Of a DNA stretch of 64,000 nt, positions 44,241 to 56,130 are shown one piece after another (the stretch's first letter is position 1; every line of letters begins with the position of its first letter). The notes under the pieces were generated by a model. It worked only from the letters and a program-made list of their open reading frames with translations, was not told the origin of the DNA and ran no database searches. Made by a program: the position numbers and the translations under genes. The DNA comes from Aquatica leii (Eukaryota; Arthropoda; Insecta; Coleoptera; Lampyridae): the NCBI GenBank assembly GCA_035610365.1, contig CM069434.1:123374895-123438894 (forward strand), given 5' to 3'.

Positions 44241-46524
44241 ACCTATTGGGATTTTAAGCAGAATTCGTTAATAAAGCAGACGTTTATTAAGCAGTTATTT
44301 ATTTATTAACTCAATTTGTATGTTCAAAATTTATTACGCAACTAGCTAAATTAAACGGAAGAACAAAAAAAATACCTTCTTTTTGTTGAGTAGGAGTCCA
44401 TCATCCCAACACTTAAAATTATGTAACTGTTTTTGTAGCGTTCTGTGAATTTGTCGGGAATAAAAACCGAACAACAAACATTTTAAAGTTGTTCCATAGC
44501 ATCGATTTTGTTTTAGGAATTACTTAATTTACTCATTTTTCAGATTTTTAATGTTATTTCCCTCAGTGTTTTTTTAGAGCATGGTGAAAATTTTACAGAA
44601 CTGATTATTCAAGAGTTTTTGGAATTGGAAATTTTTTCTGTAGAGTCGGATTGACTTTTGGATAAGGATTTATTTGTCGTTTACTGATTTTATATCAGAT
44701 TGTTCACGCTCAACGCATTATGTCAAATATAAACGCTTTAAAAATTAAAAAAAAATGTTCAAATAAAAGTAGGAACAAGAATCAAACTAGTATCGATTGC
44801 ACTCATCAGACTAAACTTTTTAAGAATTTTTACTTTGTAAATATGTTCATTTAGTTTACAATCTTAAAAGTTTATATACTAGACCGAATTTGGTGTTATT
44901 GTTAATTAAGCAAATTTAGTAGATTTTATTTACTCGTGTGGTTTTACCCAAAACAATGCAAAAATAGAATATTTGTTTTTGAATTAATTGCAACTAACAT
45001 ACTTCGATTATGAGTGATTTCCGTTGTTGTCAAAGGTTTGAATTGGAGGGTTTTCAAAAAATTGGGGTAGATTATGCTAACTCTTGGCTGATTAATTTTG
45101 GTCGAAGTCGCTGTTTCACTTATTTGAATCAGTATAGTTTCGGTATTTTAAATTCAAATCTGTTGCAAACTAAATGTTGCATTCGGTTTACGTTTTAAAA
45201 GCTTCGTTCTTAAACTGATACTAAATGATCAATACATGTATGATTTTTTTGTTTCAATAATCAACTAAAACAATTCTTTCAATAATATAATAATACATTT
45301 TCGAATGCACGTTTCAAAATTTATTGCACAATAAATATTTTTAAATACATTATCACATTGAGTTTTTACATATTGCAAATTTCTTTGATGTGGTCTTTTC
45401 ACGGAAGCCTCGAAAACTGCAACAGTTACTGTTGGGTAGCAACTTTTAACCGCATCTGTAACATAGAAATAAATATTTCATTTATATACATACATAATCA
45501 TAGAGTTACATAGAATTAATTACATTTTTTAAATAAAAAACAACACAAACTTAATATAAATATCACTTTAGCAATTATAAGAAAGTTATAAAAACACTGT
45601 GAATACCTTTAGCTGTACATAATCGTATAGAAAACTTGAAGAATTGAACTGTAATTATAAATCCTAAAGTATCATCAGATTTACGTAATAATCTACCTTA
45701 ACGCAACCATGTGTGTTAATTTATATTTTTTTCATACAAATTAAAACATGATACATAAAGAACAGAAATGATAATAATATTGATTACATGTATGGATTAT
45801 AATAAAATATTTCGACTTACCGTTTATTGTTCCATTTCGTAATTGTACACACACAGCATCACTTATCAAACTACAACCGAACAAGTGAAAAGATATCAAT
45901 TTGCAGCGCAAGCGTTGACGACAGTAATCAAAAGTATAGCAACGACTAATGCTGACTAATTACAAAGTATTCGTTTTTCCTAGAACGATTCTACTGTTTT
46001 GAAAATAATTCAATCTTATTTAATCGATCTTCAAGCAATTATAGTTATTCAAAAAATATTCGGATTTAACAAATCAGTTTTTATTATGGGAAAAAAATTG
46101 CAAGTACTGAAACGGTTCAAAACTGATTGTGAAAAATTGGAACTCTTTCAATTTATTCACTGTCAGTTACATGTAAATGATATAAAAATGGAACTAACAC
46201 GAAACAACGTATTGAAACAATTGTTTTAATTTTGTGACTGTAACAGTTTCAATCCGTGTTTACTGGGTTGGTACAGCCTTTTTGAGGTAGATAAAGCCAT
46301 GAGTATTTATCAATTAAAATTGTTAACACCACATATCTTTAATAATGACCACTAGCGCGAGTAAAACGAACTCTTCTTGGTAGGAATGATTTAGTTAGAG
46401 TAACACGTAAGACGTTTTCAAAAAATTAAAATCAAAATAGAACAAGCAAAAACTGCTTTCTTTAAAAAGAAAAACATATTAATATCAAACTCGATTTTAC
46501 TAAAAAAAAACGTAAACAACTGCT
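44241..46524. other. AT-rich sequence, no gene recognised
   Basis: Short frames (45010-45198 and 45999-46229, +) show no recognisable motif. Confidence 0.35.
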
Positions 46525-46800
46525 GAAAACTGGAACGTAGCTTTATACGGATACAAAACATGGATAATTGCCAGGAACAAAAAAAAAGCTGGAAAGTGCA
46601 ACAGACGTATAAACTGGGTCGACAGAGTGACGAATGAAGAAGTATTGGAAAGAGTCAAAGATAAAAGAAGCGCACTCATATACTAAGACATGACTGAATG
46701 CTAAAAACAATTATCGAGGGGGGAATACAGCGGAAAAATCCACAACGACGAATATATAAGGCCAATTTAAAAATACTTTCAATGCAGAATTTATAACAAA
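46525..46800 (+). pseudogene. LINE ORF2 C-terminal relic
   Basis: The plus strand gives ENWNVALYGYKTW, then in other frames RINWVDRVTNEEVLERVKDK with RSAL after it, and a region with LKTIIEGGIQRKN-like text. This follows the conserved tail of RTE/CR1-like insect LINEs downstream of the RT, which has LYGxExW then W-x-D-x-V-x-NEEVLxR, and a GH-x-LRH...I-EG block. Multiple frameshifts. Confidence 0.6.
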
Positions 46801-49800
46801 TTAAAGAAACTAGTCGGAGACAGAGTAAAATCGAAGACGATATGGTCGAATCAAACGAATCTTATAAATAGATAACGCGAGAGACAGATTTGATACATTG
46901 TGAGCATGTACTTTTATGTACTATCGGATATCTTTAAACCACTTTATAGTTTATACCATCATATTTGCAATCTTTTATATCAACATTTAATAAAAATTAT
47001 TATTTACCTAGATGAATTTGGTTATTGTATTTCTTTTGTTTTAATAGTTCTTTTCGAAAATTAAGTTTTTCTCTTCTGTATGCTAACTAGCTTTGTTGAC
47101 ATTTTTATGCTTTATTTACGACTTTGCTTTATACATTTAAAACATGCATTTAATTTTGTGACTTTCTATATTTAAATTAAATTTTTTAATGCACTACATC
47201 TGCTACGTTAAAACCTATAGTAGTTGTTATTAATGAATTGCATTTATTGAAAAAAAATAATTAATGACACACTTTGTTAAACTTATCTATTTTGGGAGAT
47301 GTCTTTTTTTTCTTGTTTTTAGTGATTTCATAAATTCCAAACTTTTGTCTGTTATAGTTATAGTCTTCTATTTATAATTTACTATTTTTTTTTTTAATAT
47401 TACCTACCTCAGTTTGTTCTGAGGTTACTTTATTACTTCAAATTTTCAATTATATTATAGATGAGAAAAGTTATTTTTGGTAAATTAAACATTGCTGTAT
47501 TCGCGGTTGTTTATTATTTGTTAAAACACGTGCCAATTCTTCTTTAACTTTTTACTTGTTTGGTGTCACTTGCCCATAACCTATTCTTATATGATTAATG
47601 TGCTGGAACCACATAAAAAATCTAGTTTTTTATTTTTATCTCAAACTTGCTTCTATTAACTTAATCTCGCAAATTTAACTAACTCTTATTCCGAATCTCA
47701 ACAAAAGTGTTACATTTTTTTAAATTTCTTTGCATCATCAATTGATAAAGCAAAGTCGCAATTCGGGTATTTTTTTATGACGATTGCAATTTTATCATTA
47801 ATAACTTATAGTTTCAAACTTGGCAATTTTGTTTTAATATTTGTATATAAATTTTTGTTATTGATTGATCTCTAACCCATTTTTTATATTTGTTAATTAA
47901 CAGTTATCACTTTAGTATTTTTGTTTTTTAAGTAATCTTATTTGTTTATATCGAACTTAACTTTTAATTATTTTAATGAACCGGCAAAAAAATTAATTTT
48001 GTTATTGTAGTCCTTATTTGGTTTACTAAAATTCTTAGTTGTCAATGCATCTGTTTTTTTCTTCTTCAAACTTTACTGTAAGACTTGGTCTTCTTCCCAC
48101 TTTGTAAAGTCTCTAAAGTTTTAGAAACTTCTACTGTGCTCTAATTTTCATCAAGAACTATTACAAATTTATGTTTCAGGGTTTAACGAATATTTATACG
48201 ACACATTTATTGTGTCAAATTTGTTAGTAAATAATTATTTATATATAATTTTTCGCACTTCAACATTGTTAAGTACACCATTTGTTTATTACTTGTATAA
48301 TAGCAATTAGTGTAATCTTTTATTTGTATTCGTAATTTAGTTCTGTAAAAAATATTAGTTTTTTATTGTGTACAAAAAAAGATTCATTACATGTTTAAGA
48401 AATTATAGTGCACATTACTGAACAGGTACAATTTTATAATCCGTTTAGCTTTAGTGGTAGAAATTTCTGTGAAATAGTAACAATTTCCTATTATTCAATG
48501 TGTTTAGTAAAATTAAAACAATTAAGAAAGAATTTTGTGTTGTTGCTATATACTTAAAAAAAGGTAATAACCAGTTATAAAACTATTTAATCTTGAGATA
48601 GTTTTTCTTTAGAAGTTTTCATTCACTAAACGTAAATTCTTCTTTGACATTTTGACTTTAAAAGCGTTATAAATTTATGGCGTACTATTTATAAATTTTA
48701 TTGACGGACTATAGGTTTATCGGTTATTGCATTAAATGTGGGATACTTTTGTATTTTAAAACGGGACGATTTCAACTGATTTTGCTTAGTAAGTTAAGCA
48801 AGGGACACCTACGATAAAATGTTTATTGAAAAACCAATTGGACTCGACTTACTACAAACATTGCCAAATTTAAATTTAAATTTCGTAGGCGTCAGACCAA
48901 TTTCATTCATAAAAAACAAGGGACTATATTTATCAAATCAAGCCAAAGACCTTCAACTTGAAGATACGTTGCTCTTAAAACAAAAATAAATGATGTCTAT
49001 AAAATGCCCAGTAGCTATTCCAAAAACGATTTAAAAGAAATAATAATTAAGTTTGATCAGTGTTGAGATTGCATTTGAGTCACCACGAAATTATGAAAAA
49101 GTGCTAAAGAATCTGACTTGTTGGTAATAGGAGGCTATTTAAGAGTTAAAGGCGCCTGTAATTTTGCTGCAAGCGCGCATAATTGATGTATTGTAGTGCA
49201 GTTTGCGACTCAAACTGCTTTATTATAGAGTTTCAAAGAACAATTCGTTTTTTGTACTTAATTATACTTAACTCAAGGCTAGGTCAGTATTGGTCAATAA
49301 CACAGACACACAAAGTAATTCCAATCTCTGTTTACGATAAATATTATTGAATGAACAATTTTATTTATTAATAGCTTAACGTCAATACTACTTAAATATT
49401 ATGTACGTACAATTACACACATTTTATCTGTATGTTTATGTTGTAAATAATATTTACTTTGACGATTAAATTAATCGTAAGGAACCGTTTGCTTCGGCAG
49501 ATGAATGATAAAGTCTGTTTGTGCTTTCCATTTATTTGACATTTAACCAACCATAAATTTCTTAAAAGAACGGGAAATTTCTTATGTTAATTGGGGCTTT
49601 TGTAATCTACAAATATTTTGAACGGAGGATTTATTTACTGCAACATCAATGGTCTATATTCAAGCTTTTTTTCACTATTTGGATACAGTTGTCATTACAG
49701 CTTTGCGGCACGAACTTGTTCGTGTATTATGTGTCAGTTTGTATAACTTTTAATTAGTTGCGTATGTTTAAACTATAGAATATTTAGACAGTATATAAAC

Positions 49801-50159
49801 ATAAAATAACGATAACTTTTGCCAGAAAAAAATAATAACGTGAAATGTTTACAAATATTCTAATTTGAAACGGAACAAAACAAACCACTTTTTTTCAGTA
49901 ACAATCAGTACCGTAGAATAGCAAATCAAAATCTACGTTAATTAATATTTTCTGTTTATTCTTAATTTATGATATATATAATAAGAATGTTTTATAATTT
50001 CTTTTAAATGAGTAAAAAATATGTTTATTACTTTTACATATTTAAAAAACAGTAGCAATTTTTTTTTTGTGTAATTTACTCTAACAATACCAAAAATTAA
50101 CTAAACCGAAACGATGTACCTTATGGCAAACACTCACTTTAATATACCATTGACAGTTT
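46801..50159. other. AT-rich sequence, no gene recognised
   Basis: Thymine-rich stretches resemble 36.6-40.5 kb in composition, but no clear modules were matched. No coding motif. Confidence 0.35.
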
Positions 50160-50340
50160 TTTCTAAAGTCAAATCTAGGGGTAAACCACCTAGTAAATAT
50201 AGTGTACAAGTACTTGTAAATATTCTAAATATCGAGTAAATAAAATTAATATTTTCAGTAAATATTCGAAAAATTTAGTAAATATTTAATAAATATAATA
50301 GTAAATATGGTATATGGTATTTTGTAAATATTTTAAAGTA
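50160..50340. repeat. Degenerate GTAAATA short-period repeat
   Basis: Irregular 9-12-bp units built on AGTAAATATT recur (for example GAGTAAATAAAATTAATATT, CAGTAAATATTCG, TTAGTAAATATTTAATAAAT). A similar tract lies at 55970-56130. Confidence 0.55.
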
Positions 50341-50778
50341 TGAGTAAAAATAATAACACAAATCTGTCAATAATCAAATTTATTTAAAAATAACTACAAT
50401 ATTGCTTAGCATATAAAACTATTTAAAAAACGTTTTAACAATTTGTATTGTGAATTAATTTAAGATCTATCGGATTCAAAAATAGTCTTATTTCCAATCC
50501 CTATCATACACACAGAAAAAGTCATTCTTAATTCTAAGTAAATTTAAGCTTTATTTGTAAGAACTTAGTTCTGCTTTTTCAACTAAGAATGATTTTATCT
50601 TATTTTAAGAACTATTCAAGCATTTAAAAAACTTTTTAAAAACTAAAAGTACTCAAAATTCGTATTCATTCTTAATTTTAGTACGTATTCTTATTTTCTA
50701 GAATGTGTTTCTACTCAACGGAGCTTGTTTGTTCTTAATTTTAAGCATGCAGTTCTAAATGCAGTAGAACGTTTATTC

Positions 50779-51226
50779 TGAAACGTTCGAGATGTTATTC
50801 GCAACTTCGAGATCCTTCGCGAGGTTTTCTAGAACGTTCACCGAAGGATGCAGAACCTACGGGAACGTTTTGTCACAATGAATAAATACCGAACAAACAA
50901 ATCGTAGGTCAGTTATTGCCGTAATGCGAAGACAGCAGTGTTAAGAAGATTATTCAAGTCTAAATAAATAAGTCGTTAGCGCGTGTGTGTAGATAAATAT
51001 ACCGAGAATAATTTTGTACGTGACTTTAGTGTAAACAAGTGTGTGAAGCTATCCGCGGACTTTATCTTATCTTCGTGTAAGTGATATAAATTAGTTGTAA
51101 GTGTTTTTATTAAATATTATTAGATTTAATTAGTTCTGTTAATTTAAAAGTGCACATATTTCTAGTATAAGTAAAAATATTTTTAGTAGTTTAAATAAAT
51201 TCGTTTCAATAATAAAATTCGTTACA
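50779..51226 (+). mobile_element. Solo LTR of HSE-bearing family, copy 2
   Basis: A 448-bp LTR in plus orientation, TGAAACGTTCGAG...CGTTACA, flanked by exact 4-bp repeats ATTC (50775-50778 and 51227-51230). It holds a perfect three-unit HSE TTCtaGAAcgTTC at 50827-50839, further GAA/TTC cores around it, an AATAAATA TATA-like box near 50880, and an initiator GTCAGTT about 30 bp downstream. A possible polyadenylation signal AATAAA lies near 50965. It is closest to copy 1 in the region after the TATA box. No internal sequence flanks it. Confidence 0.9.
50827..50839 (+). promoter_or_regulatory. Three-unit heat shock element in LTR copy 2
   Basis: TTCtaGAAcgTTC is a perfect alternating trio of heat shock factor half-sites, about 40 bp upstream of the TATA-like box of the same LTR. 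A further GAA follows at 50843-50845 with one extra base of spacing. Confidence 0.6.
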
Positions 51227-51230
51227 ATTC

Positions 51231-52086
51231 TTATGTTTAACTGCCATCTGCTTGTTCAGAGAATGCCAATATTCTTAGTACTTACTTTGAAAAATGTATT
51301 TAGAATTATGATTCTCATTTTCTGTTATAAGATTTCTAATTAATTAGATTGAAAAGTAAATTAAAAAATAACTGGTCCATTTAAGAAGCTCACCATGAAC
51401 ATTTCGCTTATTATAAAAGATACAATTTTTTGCTTAAATTATAAAAAAAGTTGCTTAATTAGAAGGGTAAAAATATGATACCAAATTTTGAACGTATCTT
51501 TCACTGGCGGATTTTAGATTGCACAAATTTGAATATGGAGGTACTACAGTAATATCTTTTTCATGTGTTTCATGAATATTGAATACTTCGTACCTATTAC
51601 TACCACTATCGTAAGCCATCCTACTAAAATGTTTACTGATATTGTACACAATCACTTTTAAAGCTTGTGACCAACGTTATTTTTGCAAAAAATTTAGTTA
51701 CATGCAATGGCTACATGTATTTTTATGTATTTGTGTTAACACGAGGTAACTATCTTTGTTTTTGGCTTCATCAATTCGTGCATAAATGCAATACGATTTT
51801 GTGCGGTAACCGTCAAACGGTTCGAATTCAATAATGCTTTGTTTTATGCACGAGTTGTTCTAATACGTTATTTGATAAATTTTATTTAGAAATAGAATAT
51901 TTTAACAACGCCGTAACTTACTATCAAGAACGATTGGCGTGATTGTAAGAAAAGATGTATTTTATTAAAGCACGGCGTACTCACTATCAAGAAATCTAGT
52001 GATTCTAAATTTAAATAACGAATTCTTAGTCTATTCTACTAAGATATTTCTTTCAGTGTATTGATAGGTTCAATGAAGATATGTTT
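51231..52086. other. AT-rich sequence, possible old terminal-repeat element
   Basis: Two similar segments with ACTATCAAGAA (about 51920 and 51985) are direct repeats. Weakly similar inverted ends may exist near 50510 and 52060. No coding motif was recognised in the frame at 51455-51655. Confidence 0.3.
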
Positions 52087-52937
52087 TGTTACAAGCTTAT
52101 AGGTCTTGCGAACCTTGCACGGCCAACTCACACAGTCGGAGATAGAGGAGGTTCAACTAAATAAGTGATAAAGGGCGCCAGATCTTTTATAAGTAAAGCT
52201 ATCTCGATCAGGACAGAAGGTTCAAGCCTGTAACGTATTCCAGGTTCGTAATCCTTGTTGCACTGGTGTTCGTGTAACTAACCACAAAGAAAAATGGGTT
52301 ACCATAATAACTTTAATTTAATGATGTGGAGTATTAACAACTATAATTCAGTAACGTAGAATATTAATAGGGATAATTCAACAATGTAGAGTATTAACAA
52401 GTATAATTCAGTAACGTAGAGTCTTAATAACTTTAATTCACTGACGTAGAGGATTAGTAATGATAAATAAATTTTTTTTTTAATACATTCTAGATACATA
52501 AATGAAGGAAGGGTCAGCAACCTACAATACATAAGTACACCTCGGGTGTTGATAAGCGAAGAAAATTTCCCATTAAATAACGAAGGTTTACAGCATGCAA
52601 TATCACAGAATTAGATATTGACAATACCTAAATGGTATTAAAACTATTGCAATTGCGTATGTAAACAAATTAAATTTCGTGAGTGACTTTCTTTGACAGC
52701 GACATAATAATTAAAGAGAAAACTTACCCACAATCCAGCACTTCCCCGAAGAAAACGTTTTCCTCGTTGAGTAGCCTCAAATAGTATAAATATAAATCGT
52801 GTTAACGCAACGACTTACGGAAATCAAAGTCTACAAAATTGTAAATAAAAGAAATAAGATATAAGAACCCGATATATCGAATGCTGTTCCTTGTAATTAT
52901 TAAGAGGATATCGCAATCGACTGTCTAAGAAGTAACA
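52087..52937 (-). repeat. LTR-like block, second copy
   Basis: Bounded by TGTTACAAGC (left) and AGTAACA (right) and collinear with 27397-28737: shared CGGCCAACTCACA, AGGGCGCCAGA, TCAGGACAGAA, AGGTTCGTAATCCTT and CATAAGTA. On minus, TGGCGCCC reads as a possible primer binding site. It is shorter than the 27.4-kb copy and contains its own 30-bp tandem repeat. No flanking target duplication was found, so the edges remain tentative. Confidence 0.5.
52314..52463. repeat. Five 30-bp tandem repeats inside the LTR-like block
   Basis: Five units of exactly 30 bp begin TAATTtAatgAtGT or TAATTCAgtaACGTAGAG and end near TTAACAACTA-like text, at 52314, 52344, 52374, 52404 and 52434. The minus translation is a periodic Leu-rich decapeptide, a by-product of the repeat and not a real protein. 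The related block at 27.4 kb has only one comparable unit. Confidence 0.85.
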
Positions 52938-53329
52938 TTCGTTTTTGGTGTGGATAATAGGCCTTCAATTATTTATCGATATTCATTCTTTCTTGTTCTT
53001 AATTAATTAAATCGAAACATGTGGCCAAAGCGTGGCGGAACGGCTATCAAATTAAGAAAGAAATTACAAAAGAATTCTAACAAAACGGATGTAAATAGCT
53101 TATCCTGTGACGAATAAATTACTTCAAATACGTAATGAATTTATAATTTCATTTCCATCACAGTTGATGTTTTATTAAATCTTTAGATTTAGACACAGGC
53201 CATTTTAGGTAGTTGACAATTTAAATGACTTGACCGCAACATGTCAGTAACCAGAAATATCGGCAGCGTCAAAACCAGAATCTAATTTTAATTCAATGTA
53301 CAGGGTGGTATACCAACATACACCATACA
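52938..53329. other. AT-rich sequence, no gene recognised
   Basis: Nothing supportable is seen. Confidence 0.3.
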
Positions 53330-54141
53330 CCAACATCTTCAACGAAAATGTTTTCAGTATCATTTAATGCGCCTTCATCTTGGTCTGAAATTGAATAAGT
53401 ATGTTTTGCAACGTTAATTTGTTTCCAGTCCAAATTATTAGTATTTATCTCCAATGCCTTGCAGTCTTCGATGACTTCTTTTAAAGCATCTTCAAGTAAA
53501 TCTTTCTCTTTCTTCTCTAGTAAACATTTTCAAAGTTTCGAATTTCTCTCTCTCTTGGAAATATAAATTTTTCTGACAGATCATTATTCATAATATGTAT
53601 ACTTTCAATTTTGTAAATCTTATTTATTATCTCTTCCAAACTAAAATTAACAGTGGAAAATGTTCGCACGGTGGAGAACTAAAAAGTCATGTAGCAAAAT
53701 CAATTTTGTTTTTAAGGCTTTTGTCGTCGCGAAATAATCTGGCCAATTTTATAAGTGCATAAATACGCAATCAAATTTTTAGCAACAGAGCTCCTTATTT
53801 CTTTTCAACCACGCTCTCCAGATCATTAAAAAAAATGCACCATATCATACGCCGTAAATTCGCTTTATTCATTTAAGATATGTGCCGGTGCTTTTGCTCT
53901 CAGGTATGTTCAAAATCAATAGCTTCGTTACCTCAGTAGATGTAATCCTTTCTACAGATTTAAAATTCTGTTTATTATCTGTCCGTAAGTTTGAATGTAT
54001 AAGTAGATGTTTATCTTTCGTAAAATAGTCTACTAAATATTTGAGATGATCAGGTAAAGCAAAAAATTTTGTACCTATATGCACCGTGTCCTGAACACAC
54101 GTCTCTCCTTTGTTTAAATTCATTAGAAACCAGCACCACAT
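53330..54141 (-). pseudogene. Relic of an uncharacterised multicopy protein family
   Basis: The best frame (54141-53869) reads DTVHIGTKFFALPDHLKYLV, then FTKDKHLLIHSNLRTDNKQN with FKSVERI, and IPESKSTGTYLK. Further left, TVNFSLEEIINKIYKIES, NDLSEKFIFPRER and EVIEDCKALEI appear in other frames. I recognise the VHIGTK plus SKDKH pattern from a repetitive family in arthropod and hydrozoan genomes; its function is unknown and it is probably tied to mobile DNA. Stops and frameshifts are numerous, with an internal deletion. Confidence 0.5.
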
Positions 54142-55215
54142 TGTGTTTTCTTTACAATTTTGCAGCAGAGTAACTTATCTCATGGTTTTAAGTAACATTG
54201 CATCTCCATCAGAGAAATAACCTAATATTTTAATTCCAAAATTCGATTTTCTTACTCATTTTCTTCAGAATGATTTGAATTCGGTTTTCAGAAACATTCT
54301 AATGGTGATTTTTAGTTTAGATTACTTTTATTACAATAAGTAAGAATACTTTTTTGTTCCAATCTCAAATTTGATTCCCGATTTTAAAATATGGAATTGT
54401 TCTTAGAATTGCTTAATTGAACTTGAGGTTTGGGTCGACTTTTCTTGCTTTTAAGGAACTAAGATAATGACTGTAATAGTTGGATATAATCCAATAGTAT
54501 TTTTCGTTTTTTTTTTATTTGATTTATCTGCAAATTTTTAGAGTGTAAAATATTGTAGTCACAATAGAATAAAACTTTCTGTTTAGATCTTTCGTTTGTG
54601 TTTATTGAAAAATAGAATATATACCCAATAGAAAACTTGCCTTATACGTCCTTAAACAATTTTGAATAAAACAGGGAACCTTGCAAGCAACTGAAGGGCC
54701 GTCCATGTAACATCATCTTTGCAATTTAAATAATGTATTACTGTTTTTTATGCTCATTTTTTAAAAATTCTAATGATTTTATCCAGTCAGTTATTAATTT
54801 CTGCAAATGTCTTTGGCATTCTGTCTAATTCACAGCCACAACTTTGTGTATATTATTTTCAGAATTTTGATCACTCCTACTTTGAGGAGCAGAATTTGTT
54901 GCCAGTGTTTGTACAGATGAAGCTAATTTTTTATTGCAACATTCAGCTACGCTTAAAATCATATTTTTGTATCCGACCAGAAACTTTGCTTGGAAAAGGA
55001 TTTGTACAGTGGGCCTTAATAATAATGTTCTTTGTTATTTATAAGCATTTCGAAAGAAAGATTCTAATTCTTGAAGATCATTTTCTTTGAAATTTTTAAA
55101 TGCAAGGTTGTTACTCAACCCGTTGATTGTTAGTGTATTTTTTATAAATTTTTAATAAAAAAGTCATCTTCTTTATATTGTTTTTTTTGCCATTGCTTGG
55201 CTTTAAACTAAATAT
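54142..55215. other. Sequence with one unrecognised open frame
   Basis: A plus frame at 54773-55090 encodes about 105 residues without a recognised motif. Its antisense (with MMLHGRPFSC and GSLFYSKLF-like text in broken frames) looks at least as protein-like, so this may be an old minus-strand relic. No call is made. Confidence 0.3.
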
Positions 55216-55674
55216 TGTTGCGAATTTATTTATTAAAAACTAATTTATTTAAAACGACTAAAAATACGTTTACTTATTCTAGAAATATGTACACGTTTAA
55301 ATTAACCGAACTAATTAAAATCTAATAATATTTAATGAAAACACTTACACGAATTTATGTATAACCGTCGTATAACACTATCACTTACGATAAGATAACG
55401 TCCTCGGATTTCACACTTGTTTACAATATAAATCACGTACACGATTATTCTCTGTATATTTATGTAGACACACGCGTGCTAACGATTTATTTCCACTTGA
55501 TAATGTTCTTAACACTGCTGCATTGACATTCCAGCAATAACTGACCTACGATTTCCATCTTCAGCATTTATACACATCGGCGAATCCTTCTAGAGCGTTC
55601 CCTACTTTTCGCTATATCTTCTAGACAGCTTCTAGAAGGCTCTTGCATTTGTAAATAATTTCTCGAACGTTTCA
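55216..55674 (-). mobile_element. Solo LTR of HSE-bearing family, copy 3
   Basis: A 459-bp LTR, ends TGTTGCGAAT... and ...CGTTTCA on plus, flanked by ATAT on both sides (55212-55215 and 55675-55678). In its own orientation (minus) it has TATAAATG near 55573-55566 and a TCAGTT initiator near 55545-55540. HSE-like text on plus: TTCtaGAgcgTTC (55588-55600) and TTCtaGAAggcTC (about 55630-55642). It is closest to copy 4. Confidence 0.88.
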
Positions 55675-55969
55675 ATATTTATTATAAAACATACAATGGT
55701 TTTGCTGATGCATTTTTATCATCTCTTAAAGTACATGAGTGTGTACTTGTACTGTGTGTAAGGATTTATAACATTTATATTTTGAAGATGGTTTGATAAT
55801 GGTTTTGTTTTGACGAAACACAAAAGTCAACATTATTCAAAAGTGGGTATTTAAACCAGTTTAGAAAATTACTATATTATTCAAATATAATAATATTTAA
55901 ACATATCTATCTTTAGGCTGCCTCCGTTTTGAGTTACTAAACTGATACAAGTTAATATTAAAATGTAGT

Positions 55970-56130
55970 AGGTAAATGTTTGGTAAATACGGTAAATAAC
56001 GGTAATTATGGCAAATGTAGTAAATATTAGGCAAATAGACTAAATATTTTATAATTTAGTAAATATTGAATAGATATAATAAATATTTGGTAAATATTGG
56101 TAATTATAGTAAATATTTTGTAAATATCGG
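55970..56130. repeat. Degenerate GTAAATA short-period repeat
   Basis: About fifteen irregular units of GTAAATA or related text (TTGGTAAATATTGG, GTAGTAAATATTAGG, TTTGTAAATATCGG) make up this tract. It resembles 50160-50340; each tract lies a few hundred bp from a solo LTR of the HSE family. Confidence 0.6.

Noticed and set aside
52341-52532. Minus-strand Leu-rich repeat protein
   Set aside because: The periodicity is that of the 30-bp DNA tandem repeat (10 codons); no start context or family.
54773-55090. 105-residue plus-strand gene
   Set aside because: No recognisable domain, no splice or promoter evidence, and the antisense strand looks equally protein-like.
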